Of a stretch of 64,000 nucleotides of DNA, positions 1 through 8,081 are shown one piece after another (positions within the stretch are counted from its first letter, which is position 1; each line of letters opens with the position of its first letter). A program made the translations under genes and the position numbers. The notes below the pieces were generated by a model. The model was not told where the DNA came from, ran no database searches, and saw only the letters and a list, made by a program, of their open reading frames with translations. The stretch spans positions 62,001 through 126,000 of the forward strand of contig NZ_PJBC01000013.1 of NCBI RefSeq assembly GCF_002836515.1, given 5' to 3'. The stretch comes from Pseudomonas sp. Choline-02u-1. GTDB taxonomy: Bacteria; Pseudomonadota; Gammaproteobacteria; Pseudomonadales; Pseudomonadaceae.

Positions 1-2391
1 CAACACGGTGCCCGGCTTCAGAGCCTTGTTCTTGATCAGCGCGACGGCGGTGTTACCCATCGAACCGGACAGCACCAGATCCATGCCACCCTGCACCATC
101 GGGTGTTCCCAGGTGATGAACTGCATGTCTTCGCGCGACAGCGCCTGGTTACGGTCGTAGGTGATGGTCACGCCTTCGTCGTCGCCCAGCGGGAAACTGG
201 CGTCGAGCATCTTCTCGCTCGGTTTGAGGATCAGGGCGTTTTCCGAATGGTCTTCGCTGTCGATGCCGAACGCGTCGAACAGGGTTTCCATGTAGATCGG
301 CAGGGCGAATTGGTCGTCCTGCTCGAGAATCGCCTCGACCAGCGCTTCACCTTCGCCAGCGCCGCCGGAATTCAATTCCAGCAGACGGTCGCGACCGGTG
401 TGCAACTCGGCTTCCAGACGTTCACGCTCGGCGCGTGCTTCGTCGATCAGCGCTTGCCACTCGCCGTCGTCGGCTTCATCGAGCAGCGGCAGCAGGCGCG
501 GGCCGAACTGATGCTGCAAAGCGTTGCCGGTCGGGCAGGTGTTGAGGAATGCGTTCAGCGCTTCGTGGTACCACTGGAACAGGCGCTCTTGCGGGCTGGT
601 TTCCAGGTACGGCACGTGCAATTCGATGATGTGCTTCTGGCCGATCCGGTCGAGACGACCGATGCGCTGCTCGAGCAGGTCCGGGTGCGACGGCAGATCG
701 AACAGCACCAGATGGTGAGCGAACTGGAAGTTGCGACCTTCACTGCCGATTTCCGAGCAGATCAGCACCTGCGCGCCAAACTCTTCATCGGCGAAGTAGG
801 CGGCGGCGCGGTCACGCTCGAGGATGTTCATGCCTTCGTGGAACACCGTGGCCGGGATGCCGGAGCGCACGCGCAGGGCGTCCTCCAGGTCCATCGCGGT
901 TTCGGCGTGGGCGCAGATCACCAGCACTTTGGTGCGCTTGAGCATTTTCAGCTGATCGATCAGCCACTCGACACGCGGGTCGAATTTCCACCAGCGCTCT
1001 TCTTCGCTGGCCTCCGGCTGCGCCTGGAAGCTGACTTCCGGGTACAGCTCGGCGTGTTCCCCCAGCGGCAGTTCGAGGTATTCGTCCGGGCATGGCAGCG
1101 CATACGGGTGCAGCTTGCGCTCCGGGAAACCCTGCACGGCGGCGCGGGTATTACGGAACAACACGCGGCCGGTGCCGTGGCGATCAAGCAGCTCACGGAC
1201 GAGGCGGGCGCTGGCTTCGGTATCGCCATCGTTGACTGCCGTCAGCAGGGCTTCGCCTTCGTTGCCGAGGAAACCGTGAATGGTCTTGTGTGCCTCGGCC
1301 GAGAGACGGCCCTTGTCGAGCAGTTCCTGCACGGCTTCGGCCACCGGGCGATAGTTGTCGCTCTCGGCGCGGAAAGCGGCCAGGTCGTGGAAACGGTTCG
1401 GGTCGAGCAGGCGCAGACGGGCGAAGTGGCTGTCCTGACCGAGTTGTTCCGGCGTGGCGGTGAGTAGCAGCACGCCGGGGATGACCTCAGCCAGTTGCTC
1501 GACCAGCGAATATTCCGGGCTGGCTTTTTCTTCGTGCCAGACCAGGTGGTGGGCTTCGTCGACCACCAGCAGATCCCAACCGGCGGCGAACAGTGCGTCC
1601 TGTGCCTTTTCGTCGTCCACCAGCCATTCCAGCGCGACCAGCGCCAGTTGCGTGTCTTCGAACGGGTTGGTGGCATCGCTTTCGATGAAGCGTTCTTCGT
1701 CGAACAGCGCGACCTGCAGGTTGAAACGGCGGCGCATCTCCACCAGCCACTGATGCTGGAGGTTTTCCGGGACCAGAATCAGCACGCGGTTGGCGCGGCC
1801 GGACAACAGTTGGCGATGGATGACCAGACCGGCCTCGATGGTTTTACCCAGACCCACTTCGTCTGCCAGCAGTACGCGGGGGGCGATACGGTCGGCGACT
1901 TCACGGGCGATGTGCAACTGGTGCGCGATCGGTTGTGCACGAACACCGCCCAGGCCCCAGAGCGAGGACTGCAACTGGCGGCTGGTGTGTTCCAGGGTGT
2001 TGTAGCGCAGGGAGAACCACGGCAGCGGATCGATCTGGCCGGCGAACAGGCGGTCGCTGGCCAGGCGGAACTGAATGAAGTTCGACAGCTGGGTTTCCGG
2101 CAGCGTGACGACCTCGTTCTGCCCGTTGAGGCCGTGATAGACCATCAGCCCGTCGACGTCGTCGACCTGCTGCACGGTCATCTTCCAGCCTTCAAAATGG
2201 GTGATGGAGTCGCCGGGCGAGAATCGCACGCGGGTCAGGGGCGCATTCCGTAGCGCGTACTGGCGGGTTTCGCCAGTGGCCGGGTAAAGCACGGTCAACA
2301 AGCGGCCGTCCTGTGCCAGAACGGTGCCTAAACCAAGCTCTGCTTCGCTGTCACTGATCCAGCGTTGCCCCGGTTGATACTGCTGCGCCAT
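1..2391 (-). CDS. rapA: RNA polymerase-associated helicase-like ATPase RapA (3' end outside window)
   Basis: Swi2/Snf2-type ATPase that binds RNA polymerase and helps recycle it from stalled post-termination complexes. Reading leftward from the ATG at 2391 gives 797 residues; the usual protein is about 950, so only the C-terminal part is missing, beyond base 1. The N-terminus is typical ([11 protein letters not shown]). A Walker A motif (DEVGLGKT) lies near residues 177-184 and a DEAH-type Walker B (VVDEAHH) near 280. The second RecA lobe, with its [11 protein letters not shown] arginine-finger motif, follows. A GGTGGGAG Shine-Dalgarno lies upstream of the start. Long open frames on the opposite strand are composition shadows. 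Confidence 0.96.
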   Translation of the reverse strand, partial: MAQQYQPGQRWISDSEAELGLGTVLAQDGRLLTVLYPATGETRQYALRNAPLTRVRFSPGDSITHFEGWKMTVQQVDDVDGLMVYHGLNGQNEVVTLPETQLSNFIQFRLASDRLFAGQIDPLPWFSLRYNTLEHTSRQLQSSLWGLGGVRAQPIAHQLHIAREVADRIAPRVLLADEVGLGKTIEAGLVIHRQLLSGRANRVLILVPENLQHQWLVEMRRRFNLQVALFDEERFIESDATNPFEDTQLALVALEWLVDDEKAQDALFAAGWDLLVVDEAHHLVWHEEKASPEYSLVEQLAEVIPGVLLLTATPEQLGQDSHFARLRLLDPNRFHDLAAFRAESDNYRPVAEAVQELLDKGRLSAEAHKTIHGFLGNEGEALLTAVNDGDTEASARLVRELLDRHGTGRVLFRNTRAAVQGFPERKLHPYALPCPDEYLELPLGEHAELYPEVSFQAQPEASEEERWWKFDPRVEWLIDQLKMLKRTKVLVICAHAETAMDLEDALRVRSGIPATVFHEGMNILERDRAAAYFADEEFGAQVLICSEIGSEGRNFQFAHHLVLFDLPSHPDLLEQRIGRLDRIGQKHIIELHVPYLETSPQERLFQWYHEALNAFLNTCPTGNALQHQFGPRLLPLLDEADDGEWQALIDEARAERERLEAELHTGRDRLLELNSGGAGEGEALVEAILEQDDQFALPIYMETLFDAFGIDSEDHSENALILKPSEKMLDASFPLGDDEGVTITYDRNQALSREDMQFITWEHPMVQGGMDLVLSGSMGNTAVALIKNKALKPGTVL

Positions 2392-2463
2392 GCTGCCTGA
2401 CTCCCACCTTGAAAAAGCGGGCTATCTTAACGGAATGCGGGCTTCAGGCCAAAGAAATACTGG

Positions 2464-2560
2464 GGTAGGAGCTGCCGAAGGCTGCGATCTTTTGATCTGT
2501 GGGAACACTTGGGTTTTGCGTTGTCCCATGAAAGATCGCAGCCTGCGGCAGCTCCTGCGG
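2464..2560. repeat. REP inverted pair (REPIN), GTAGGAGCTGCCGAAGG family
   Basis: One copy of the element beginning GTAGGAGCTGCCGAAGGCTG faces a reverse-complement copy across about 30 bases. The same element recurs in at least seven other gaps of this window, always in non-coding DNA. It lies between rapA and the next rightward gene. Confidence 0.85.
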
Positions 2561-2643
2561 GTGCGAGGTGCATCACACAATTGCGACAGGCGGCTCAAGG
2601 CGCCTGCACCCCAGCCGATAGCCTGCAGACAGGAGACCTTTAT

Positions 2644-2985
2644 ATGTTGCCACCGATGCTCCCCTTGAGCGCTGTGCCGATCACTTCCCAGCAGGATCCG
2701 ATCCGCCAGCGGCCGGACATCCCGCCGGTGGTGCCGGTGCAGGAGAGCTCCAACGAAAGCACGATCGATCTGCAAAAGCGCGATCCCGAAGAGGATCGGC
2801 TGCTGGCGCGCGAAGAACAACGTCGCCAGCAGGAACGTGATCGTCGGCGTCGCGAGGCGGATGAAGATCCCGAAGAGCATCTGGCCGTGCCAGGCACTGA
2901 GCTCAATGCCGACAACACCGTGCCGGTAGTGCCGCTGATAGACGATCAGCCGCGTCAGGGGTTGTGGGTCGACATCGAGATTTGA
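2644..2985 (+). CDS. conserved hypothetical protein, 113 aa, charged and proline-rich
   Basis: The ATG at 2644 is chosen over an upstream in-frame start because AGGAG lies about 8 bases before it and the longer form would run through the REP element. The protein opens with a Pro-rich stretch (MLPPMLPLSAVP). A strongly charged, probably helical segment of Arg, Glu and Gln follows at about residues 45-80, then a short hydrophobic tail. No signal peptide or catalytic motif is visible. It is familiar as a conserved Pseudomonas protein next to rapA, but no function can be assigned. Confidence 0.75.
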   Translation: MLPPMLPLSAVPITSQQDPIRQRPDIPPVVPVQESSNESTIDLQKRDPEEDRLLAREEQRRQQERDRRRREADEDPEEHLAVPGTELNADNTVPVVPLIDDQPRQGLWVDIEI

Positions 2986-3079
2986 GTGGTGACTGGTCAG
3001 CGCCTGCGCCACGCGGCATGATTGGCGCAATCTTGCCGGTGACGGCAGCTGTGATCTCTTTTGCGATGTGCCGGACGCC

Positions 3080-3241
3080 ATGAGCCAAGACGACAAACTG
3101 ATCGACCTCAGCACCGAACGCGCCAAGCGCGTGCATGACCTCAACGAGAAACGCTTGAACGAAGTGCGCAACGCCTTCGAGCAAGCCATGCCGTTGGGAA
3201 AAACCAGGAAAAAGTCGAAGAACAAGCCGAAAAAGCGTTGA
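3080..3241 (+). CDS. small conserved hypothetical protein, 53 aa, highly basic C-terminus
   Basis: The frame runs from ATG 3080 to TGA 3241. The N-terminal half is mixed-charge and probably helical (MSQDDKLIDLSTERAKR). The last 15 residues are mostly Lys and Arg, which suggests nucleic-acid or polymerase contact, but this is inference. Codon use matches the flanking genes. A weak purine stretch precedes the ATG. No family is recognised. Confidence 0.6.
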   Translation: MSQDDKLIDLSTERAKRVHDLNEKRLNEVRNAFEQAMPLGKTRKKSKNKPKKR

Positions 3242-3307
3242 TCTCCCCCTGCATCCGTTGATGCAGGTCAGTTATTTCCCCTCCTTTGATTCCCTTCTTT
3301 GCGAATA

Positions 3308-3321
3308 TTGATCCCGGTCAA
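3308..3321 (+). promoter_or_regulatory. Anr/FNR-type box upstream of ccoM
   Basis: TTGATCCCGGTCAA matches the FNR/Anr consensus TTGAT-N4-ATCAA with one mismatch. It lies 65 bases before the ccoM start, a suitable distance for class II activation. Oxygen-limited control fits a high-affinity oxidase subunit. Confidence 0.6.
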
Positions 3322-3385
3322 TAGGTGCGCCTGTGTGTTTGTTAATTTGAATCCATCGCAGCAAAGCAGGGCCAGGAGGCCAGTC

Positions 3386-3499
3386 ATGTTTTTCGATAAC
3401 GTGGTGTTTGCCGGGGTTCTCACGGTGGGGCTCATGGTGCTGTTTTTTGCAGGGTTTGGATTTTTTATCTGGAAGGATGCGCATAAGCGGCGCAAGTGA
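3386..3499 (+). CDS. ccoM: cbb3-type cytochrome c oxidase small subunit CcoM
   Basis: This 37-residue, single-helix membrane protein starts MFFDNVVFAGVLTVGLMV, continues hydrophobic to about residue 28, and ends in a basic cytoplasmic tail (IWKDAHKRRK). The pattern matches the small CcoM subunit found with Pseudomonas cbb3 oxidases, which is encoded away from the ccoNOQP operon and supports complex stability. The start at 3386 has a strong AGGAGG; an upstream in-frame ATG at 3299 would include the Anr-box region and is unlikely. A strong terminator follows, so the gene is probably monocistronic. The main alternative is an unrelated small membrane protein. Confidence 0.7.
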   Translation: MFFDNVVFAGVLTVGLMVLFFAGFGFFIWKDAHKRRK

Positions 3500-3534
3500 G
3501 TTCTTCTGGATTTGATGGGCACGCAAGGCATTTT

Positions 3535-3563
3535 GGGGCGACTTCGGTTGCCCCTTTTTTTTT
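3535..3563 (+). terminator. intrinsic terminator after ccoM
   Basis: An 8-bp stem (GGGGCGAC / GTTGCCCC, one G-U pair) with a TTCG tetraloop is followed by nine T residues. Confidence 0.9.
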
Positions 3564-3870
3564 GGCCGTGGCGGCCTTTGGGCCGACCAGGCTCTGGTTG
3601 TTTCGGGTGTATATCCGTTGCTTCGGGTGTGGCTTATGGTGGTTTCGCCCTTACGGCGAGGCACTTTTTCCAGACGCCGAAAAAGTACCCAAAAAGGCCT
3701 GCTCCTACGTCCGGCCCCTCGCAAGCTCGGGGTCCCTTCGCTCCGGGATCGATCCAGGCGCAGCGGCTACGGTTTGCTTCGCTGCACCTCCTTGCGCTGT
3801 GTCTGGCTGCGCCAGACGGTCGCTGCGCTCCCACGCCCGGATCGATCCCTCCACTCAGCCTTCCGATGTC
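3564..3870. repeat. long Pseudomonas intergenic repeat, probably non-coding
   Basis: The segment contains phrases such as CGCCCTTACGGCGAGGCAC and a near-palindrome around GCCGAAAAAGTACCC, known to me from a long element scattered in Pseudomonas intergenic DNA. Several overlapping open frames cross it on both strands. Their products are Arg/Ser/Cys-rich without domains, and none has a good ribosome-binding site, so I call no gene here. Confidence 0.55.
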
Positions 3871-3920
3871 GCTAGTCAGGCAAGATCAAGATCAAGAGCA
3901 CTCGAGCTGGCGCTCATTGT

Positions 3921-4067
3921 GTAGGAGCTGCCGAAGGCTGCGATCTTTTGATCTGGCTTTTGCGTGGGAGCGAGCCTGCTCGCGAATGCGGCCTGACAGC
4001 CGACCTGTTTCTTGAGGTTGTACCCGATCCATCTGTAGGAGCTGCCGAAGGCTGCAATCTTTTGATC
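3921..4067. repeat. cluster of single REP elements of two families
   Basis: Two same-orientation copies of the GTAGGAGCTGCCGAAGG element (3921-3953 and 4035-4067) flank one GTGGGAGCGAGCCTGCTCGC element (3964-3986). Unlike the other sites in the window they are not arranged as inverted pairs. The rest of the gap up to the pit terminator (4068-4214) shows no gene. Confidence 0.8.
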
Positions 4068-4214
4068 TGGCTTTTGCGTTGGCTTTTGATCTTTTTGCCC
4101 CTTCGGCAGGCTTCGTTACGGGATCGGTCGACGTCTTGAAGAGTGAAACGCTGTAAAAGCGAAAGCATAAGCAGCCGTTACGGTAGCAATGGATATGCCC
4201 CCATTCCCCAATAA

Positions 4215-4249
4215 CAAAAAAGGCGTGATCCTCACGAATCACGCCTTTT
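4215..4249 (-). terminator. bidirectional terminator after the phosphate transporter gene
   Basis: GGCGTGAT and ATCACGCC form an 8-bp stem flanked by an A-run on one side and a T-run on the other. It lies just downstream of the leftward pit stop codon. Confidence 0.85.
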
Positions 4250-4267
4250 CCAATCAACAGCTAACGA

Positions 4268-5743
4268 TCAACTACCCAAAGCCTTCGAAGCCAACCAGAA
4301 CAACCCGGCCGACAGCGCCACAGTCGCTGGCAAGGTCAACACCCAAGCCAGCAAGATGGTCTTGACCGTGCCACCCTGCAGGCCGCTTTTGTTGGCAACC
4401 ATGGTTCCGGCCACACCCGAAGACAACACGTGAGTGGTCGACACCGGCAGGCTGAAAATGTTGGCCATGCCGATCAGACTCGCGGTGGTGATCTGCGCCG
4501 ACATGCCCTGCGAATAGGTCATGCCCTGCTTGCCGATCTTCTCGCCAATGGTCAGCACCACGCGTTTCCAGCCAACCATGGTGCCCAGGCCCAGTGCCAG
4601 GGCGACCGCCAGAATCACCCAGAACGGGGCGTATTCAGTGGTGGTGGTCAGGTCTTTGCGCAGCTTGTCCAGGTCGGCCTTTTCACGGGCTTCCAGACCA
4701 GGCAGCTTGCCGACCTTCTTCGCTGTGTCGTCCAGGCAGAGCAGGTAGCGACGCACTTCGATGCGGCTGTCCGACGACAGCGAATGATAGTCCGCCACAC
4801 CTTTAAGCGTGTGCAGCAGGGCGCTGATGGTCGGTTCGGTCTGCTGCGGGTTGCAGCGGAATTTCTCCGGCAGGTCGCCTTCCACGCTTTTGCCCAGCGC
4901 CAGGAACTCACCCAGCGAATCGGCGTTGCGCTGGTAGAACTGGCTCAGGTGCAAGGTGGCGTCGCGGGTGCGTTCGATCTGGTAGGTGGTGCTGTTCAGA
5001 TCGAGTACGAACTGCGCCGGCACGATACCGATCAGCACCAGCATGATCAGGCCGATGCCTTTCTGGCCATCGTTGGAGCCGTGCACGAAGCTCACGGCCA
5101 TGGCCGAGATCACCAGAACCAGGCGGTTCCAGAACGGAGGATGCTTTTTATCGTCGATCTTGCGGCGCTGTTCCGGCGTCTTGTGCATCTTCGACAGCGG
5201 GCGCCACCATTTCAGGCCGATCAGCACCAGCGCGGCGATGAGGAAACCGGCCATCGGCGAGAACACCAGCGAGGCGCCGATATCGATCGCTTTCTGCCAG
5301 TTCACGCCATCTCTCAACGGGATGTCGTTGATCAGTGCGTTGGCCAGGCCGACACCGAGGATCGAGCCGATCAGGGTGTGCGAGCTGGAAGCCGGGATAC
5401 CGAAGTACCAAGTGCCCAGGTTCCAGGCGATTGCCGCGGCGAGCAACGAGAACACCATCGCCAAGCCATGGCCGGTGTTCACATTGATCAGCAGCTCAAC
5501 CGGCAGCAGATGGACAATGGCATACGCCACACCCACGCCGCCCAGCAGCACGCCGAGGAAATTGAACACACCGGAAAAGAACACCGCCAGGTGCGGCGGC
5601 ATGGCTTTGGTGTAGATAACAGTGGCTACCGCGTTAGCGGTGTCATGAAATCCATTGATGAACTCGAAGGCGAGGACAAACGTCAGGGCGAGCAAGAGGC
5701 TCACAAGCACCCAAGCATCCAGTCCGCTGAATAAATCGATCAT
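4268..5743 (-). CDS. pitA: low-affinity inorganic phosphate transporter, Pit family
   Basis: Inner-membrane symporter that imports phosphate, probably as metal-phosphate with protons. It has 491 residues, the normal length for PitA. Both signature repeats are present: GFHDTANAVAT at residues 31-41 and GSNDGQKGIG near 222-231. About ten transmembrane helices are split by a hydrophilic insertion (roughly residues 250-380), as in other bacterial Pit proteins. The gene stands alone with its own terminator. No convincing Pho box was seen upstream, which fits the constitutive expression usual for Pit. Confidence 0.93.
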   Translation of the reverse strand: MIDLFSGLDAWVLVSLLLALTFVLAFEFINGFHDTANAVATVIYTKAMPPHLAVFFSGVFNFLGVLLGGVGVAYAIVHLLPVELLINVNTGHGLAMVFSLLAAAIAWNLGTWYFGIPASSSHTLIGSILGVGLANALINDIPLRDGVNWQKAIDIGASLVFSPMAGFLIAALVLIGLKWWRPLSKMHKTPEQRRKIDDKKHPPFWNRLVLVISAMAVSFVHGSNDGQKGIGLIMLVLIGIVPAQFVLDLNSTTYQIERTRDATLHLSQFYQRNADSLGEFLALGKSVEGDLPEKFRCNPQQTEPTISALLHTLKGVADYHSLSSDSRIEVRRYLLCLDDTAKKVGKLPGLEAREKADLDKLRKDLTTTTEYAPFWVILAVALALGLGTMVGWKRVVLTIGEKIGKQGMTYSQGMSAQITTASLIGMANIFSLPVSTTHVLSSGVAGTMVANKSGLQGGTVKTILLAWVLTLPATVALSAGLFWLASKALGS

Positions 5744-6112
5744 GAAGGTTTTCTGACCCGGTCGTAAGGGGGCGCGATTATGCCAGAAAAGACAGGAAAT
5801 CGATGCCCCGTCTGCTCACTGGTCACACCCTTGTTGGATTTAATTTGTTGCAGGGCGTGAAAACCTGGCGCTACGAGGGGGTTTACAACTATTTGATTTT
5901 ATTAGGTAAATCAGATTTTCAAGACGGTTTTGCCGGCGCTGAGAAGCCTCAAACGTTTGTCTGAAATATCTCTGAAACCTGTGGGACGCTCGTTCATAAG
6001 CCGCAGAACAGCAATGCAGCCGCTGCCCGCGGGTAGCGAGCGCGCGAGGTGTCGTCTTCCACCGCGCAGTCACTCAGGCGAACGGCGACTTCGAATATTC
6101 AGCAGCCGTGGC
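5744..6112. other. intergenic region with no recognised gene
   Basis: This 369-bp gap holds the promoter region of the leftward pit gene. A TCTGAAA direct repeat at 5960-5966 and 5971-5977 has 11-bp spacing but matches the Pho box poorly. No coding frame with a credible start is visible. Confidence 0.5.
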
Positions 6113-6313
6113 TCATGGCTCTTCGGCTTTGAGTTCCTTTTCGATCTTTTCGATTTCCTGCTTGAACACCTGATCCTGAACGGTAGGGCGCTTGCGCCAT
6201 GCCTTGCGTTCCGGTTCCGGCTGAGCGGCGTAGGTGGTGACTTCCCCGCCGTAAACTTCCTTGTAACGTTGTTCCTGGCGCTCTAGTTCCGCGCGCAGTT
6301 CGTCTTTCGTCAC
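6113..6313 (-). CDS. small conserved hypothetical protein, 66 aa
   Basis: The frame begins with a GTG at 6313 ([16 protein letters not shown]). A longer frame upstream has no Shine-Dalgarno and odd composition. The product is very rich in Glu, Lys, Arg and Gln, probably a long helix or coiled coil. It has a short Pro-containing break in the middle and an acidic end ([12 protein letters not shown]). It is soluble, without signal or catalytic motif. No family was recognised. Confidence 0.6.
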   Translation of the reverse strand: MTKDELRAELERQEQRYKEVYGGEVTTYAAQPEPERKAWRKRPTVQDQVFKQEIEKIEKELKAEEP

Positions 6314-6833
6314 GGTGCTACCTGTATGAGTTGAATTGAATATCCGGTGAAACACACTGCAACGAGTCAATTGAGCGAGCCCGCCAGTCATCCACAGCCC
6401 GATAGGGCGCGGAGACATTGCAGAGGCGATCAAGACTTCCGTGTTACAGGCGGCTACGGCACCGGATAAAAACTGACGCAGCATCAGTTTCCTGTTTCAG
6501 CGAGCGCTGGCGTTGCATGTGTAATGGGCGCCGGACGCTGGCCGGAGCTGAGACGAAGGGCCTCGTGTCAGCAGATCGCGGGCCTTTGATTAAAGCGCCG
6601 CGAACAGGGTGCATTATAGCGGTCGATTCGGGAATGACTATCTTTGCCAAGTTAAAAAGGGTTCTGAATGTGTGATGGTTTTGTGGCTGGCAACTTTTCC
6701 CGGTAGTTAAGTGTAACGACAGCGTTATAGAACAGGCGTTCTGTTTTTGGCGCCATTAACTGGAACAACTAAGTTGCGAGCGCAATCGCTGAAGTCGAGC
6801 CAACTCAAGAGGAGGAGGGTACTGTGCTCGATT
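6314..6833. other. intergenic region with no recognised gene
   Basis: The 520 bp between the small leftward gene and the pcaR operator contain only short frames without ribosome-binding sites. Base composition falls in places (around 6610-6720), as expected for promoter DNA. No tRNA, repeat or terminator was recognised. Confidence 0.5.
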
Positions 6834-6863
6834 GCGATTATCGGTCGCCGGTTCGATAATCGC
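6834..6863 (+). promoter_or_regulatory. putative PcaR autoregulatory operator
   Basis: GCGATTATCG (6834-6843) and CGATAATCGC (6854-6863) form a perfect 10-bp inverted repeat. The 9-bp cores start 19 bases apart, the same spacing seen before pcaK and the CoA-transferase genes. It lies 83 bp before the pcaR start. Confidence 0.75.
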
Positions 6864-6945
6864 CCAATGTTGGCGCCCCGGTGCTTTTGCATCGCGCGGC
6901 GAGCCGTTTGACTAGGCATCGATGCGTGCCGGACAAGGACAAGAA

Positions 6946-7788
6946 ATGAACGATCAAATGCGCAACTCCTTCACATCGGTGGCGCCGCCTATCGTCGCCT
7001 CGCCGGCCAAGCGCATTCAGGCGCTGACGGGTGATCCGGATTTCATGACCTCGCTGGCCCGTGGTCTGGCGGTGGTGCAGGCGTTTCAGGAACGCAAACG
7101 CCACCTCACCATCGCGCAGATAAGTCATCGCACGGAAATCCCTCGCGCCGCCGTGCGCCGTTGCCTGCATACGCTGATCAAGCTCGGCTACGCCACCACC
7201 GACGGACGCACCTATTCGTTGCTGCCCAAAGTGCTGACCCTCGGCCATGCCTATCTGTCCTCGACGCCGCTGGCGGTTTCCGCCCAGCCCTATCTCGACC
7301 GCATGAGCGAGCAACTGCACGAAGCCTGCAACATGGCGACGCTGGAGGGCGATGACATTCTTTATATCGCTCGTTCGGCGACCACCCAGCGATTAATCTC
7401 GGTTGACCTTTCGGTCGGCGGGCGGCTACCGGCGTATTGCACGTCGATGGGGCGCATTCTGTTGGCGGCGCTGGACGACACATCCCTGGGCGAATACCTC
7501 GACCACGCCGAACTGGTGGCCAAGACCAGCCGCACCATTCATACCCCCGACGCTTTGCTCGAATGCTTGCAGCAGGTGCGTCAGCAGGGCTGGTGCATCG
7601 TCGATCAGGAACTGGAACAGGGCCTGCGCTCGATCGCCGTGCCGGTGTACGACGCCTCCGGGCAAGTGGTCGCGGCGCTGAATGTCAGCACCCACGCCGG
7701 GCGGGTCAGTCGCGCCGAGCTGGAGCAGCGCTTTCTGCCGGGCCTGCTCAGCGCCAGTCGTGACCTCAGTGCGCAGTTGTTCGCCTGA
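6946..7788 (+). CDS. pcaR: IclR-family regulator of beta-ketoadipate genes, PcaR
   Basis: DNA-binding regulator that activates pca genes in response to beta-ketoadipate and represses its own gene. The 280-residue product begins at ATG 6946, with AAGGA upstream. A winged helix-turn-helix occupies about residues 34-95 (SLARGLAVVQAFQE, then RAAVRRCLHTL) and an IclR effector domain fills the rest. The stretch ending SPAKRIQALTGDPDFMTSL is close to P. putida PcaR as I recall it. It heads the pca locus and is followed by an operator of the same type as its own. Confidence 0.95.
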   Translation: MNDQMRNSFTSVAPPIVASPAKRIQALTGDPDFMTSLARGLAVVQAFQERKRHLTIAQISHRTEIPRAAVRRCLHTLIKLGYATTDGRTYSLLPKVLTLGHAYLSSTPLAVSAQPYLDRMSEQLHEACNMATLEGDDILYIARSATTQRLISVDLSVGGRLPAYCTSMGRILLAALDDTSLGEYLDHAELVAKTSRTIHTPDALLECLQQVRQQGWCIVDQELEQGLRSIAVPVYDASGQVVAALNVSTHAGRVSRAELEQRFLPGLLSASRDLSAQLFA

Positions 7789-7796
7789 TGAACCTG

Positions 7797-7828
7797 TTCG
7801 ATAAACGCACAGTGTTGCGTTTATCGAA
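7797..7828 (+). promoter_or_regulatory. putative PcaR operator upstream of pcaK
   Basis: TTCGATAAACGC (7797-7808) and GCGTTTATCGAA (7817-7828) are perfect 12-bp inverted repeats separated by 8 bases. The half-site cores start 19 bases apart. The position right after pcaR could suggest a hairpin, but there is no T-run, so an operator is preferred. Confidence 0.75.
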
Positions 7829-7939
7829 TTGACGCTAAAACCCCCGGATCATTAATGTCGCGGCAGCGTCATCCGGGGCTGATGTGAATGAGCCCGCCGG
7901 ACTGTCGACCTCGATAATAATGACAAGAGGCAACTCACC

Positions 7940-8002
7940 ATGCGCCCGATCCTCAGCTGTCCTGATTTCACCCGTTGTTGCCGGGTTCTGCGCAACGCCT
8001 GA
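7940..8002 (+). CDS. candidate 20-residue leader peptide upstream of pcaK
   Basis: ATG 7940 to TGA 8000-8002, preceded by AAGAGG about 10 bases upstream. The 20 codons encode three Cys residues, two adjacent in the context TRCCRVLR. The 79-base spacer to the pcaK ATG includes the GC-rich palindromic GGCCGGCC. The arrangement resembles cysteine-rich regulatory uORFs before transporter genes in other bacteria, but no function is shown. It could be a chance frame. Confidence 0.35.
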   Translation: MRPILSCPDFTRCCRVLRNA

Positions 8003-8081
8003 TTACAACCTTCTATTGTTGTGACCGTGCCTTGCTTTGGCCGGCCGCCGTTCGACTGCGTTTTTGCGTGGAATAAAAATA

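Noticed and set aside
103..1467. Long rightward open frame of 454 codons
   Set aside because: It lies antisense to rapA, has no ribosome-binding site and gives a composition-shadow protein typical of GC-rich genes.
4430..5734. Rightward open frame of 434 codons
   Set aside because: Antisense to the phosphate transporter; His/Gln/Arg-rich shadow product without a domain.
5960..5977. TCTGAAA direct repeat with 11-bp spacing upstream of pitA, resembling a Pho box
   Set aside because: Matches few positions of the PhoB consensus and lies more than 200 bp before the start.
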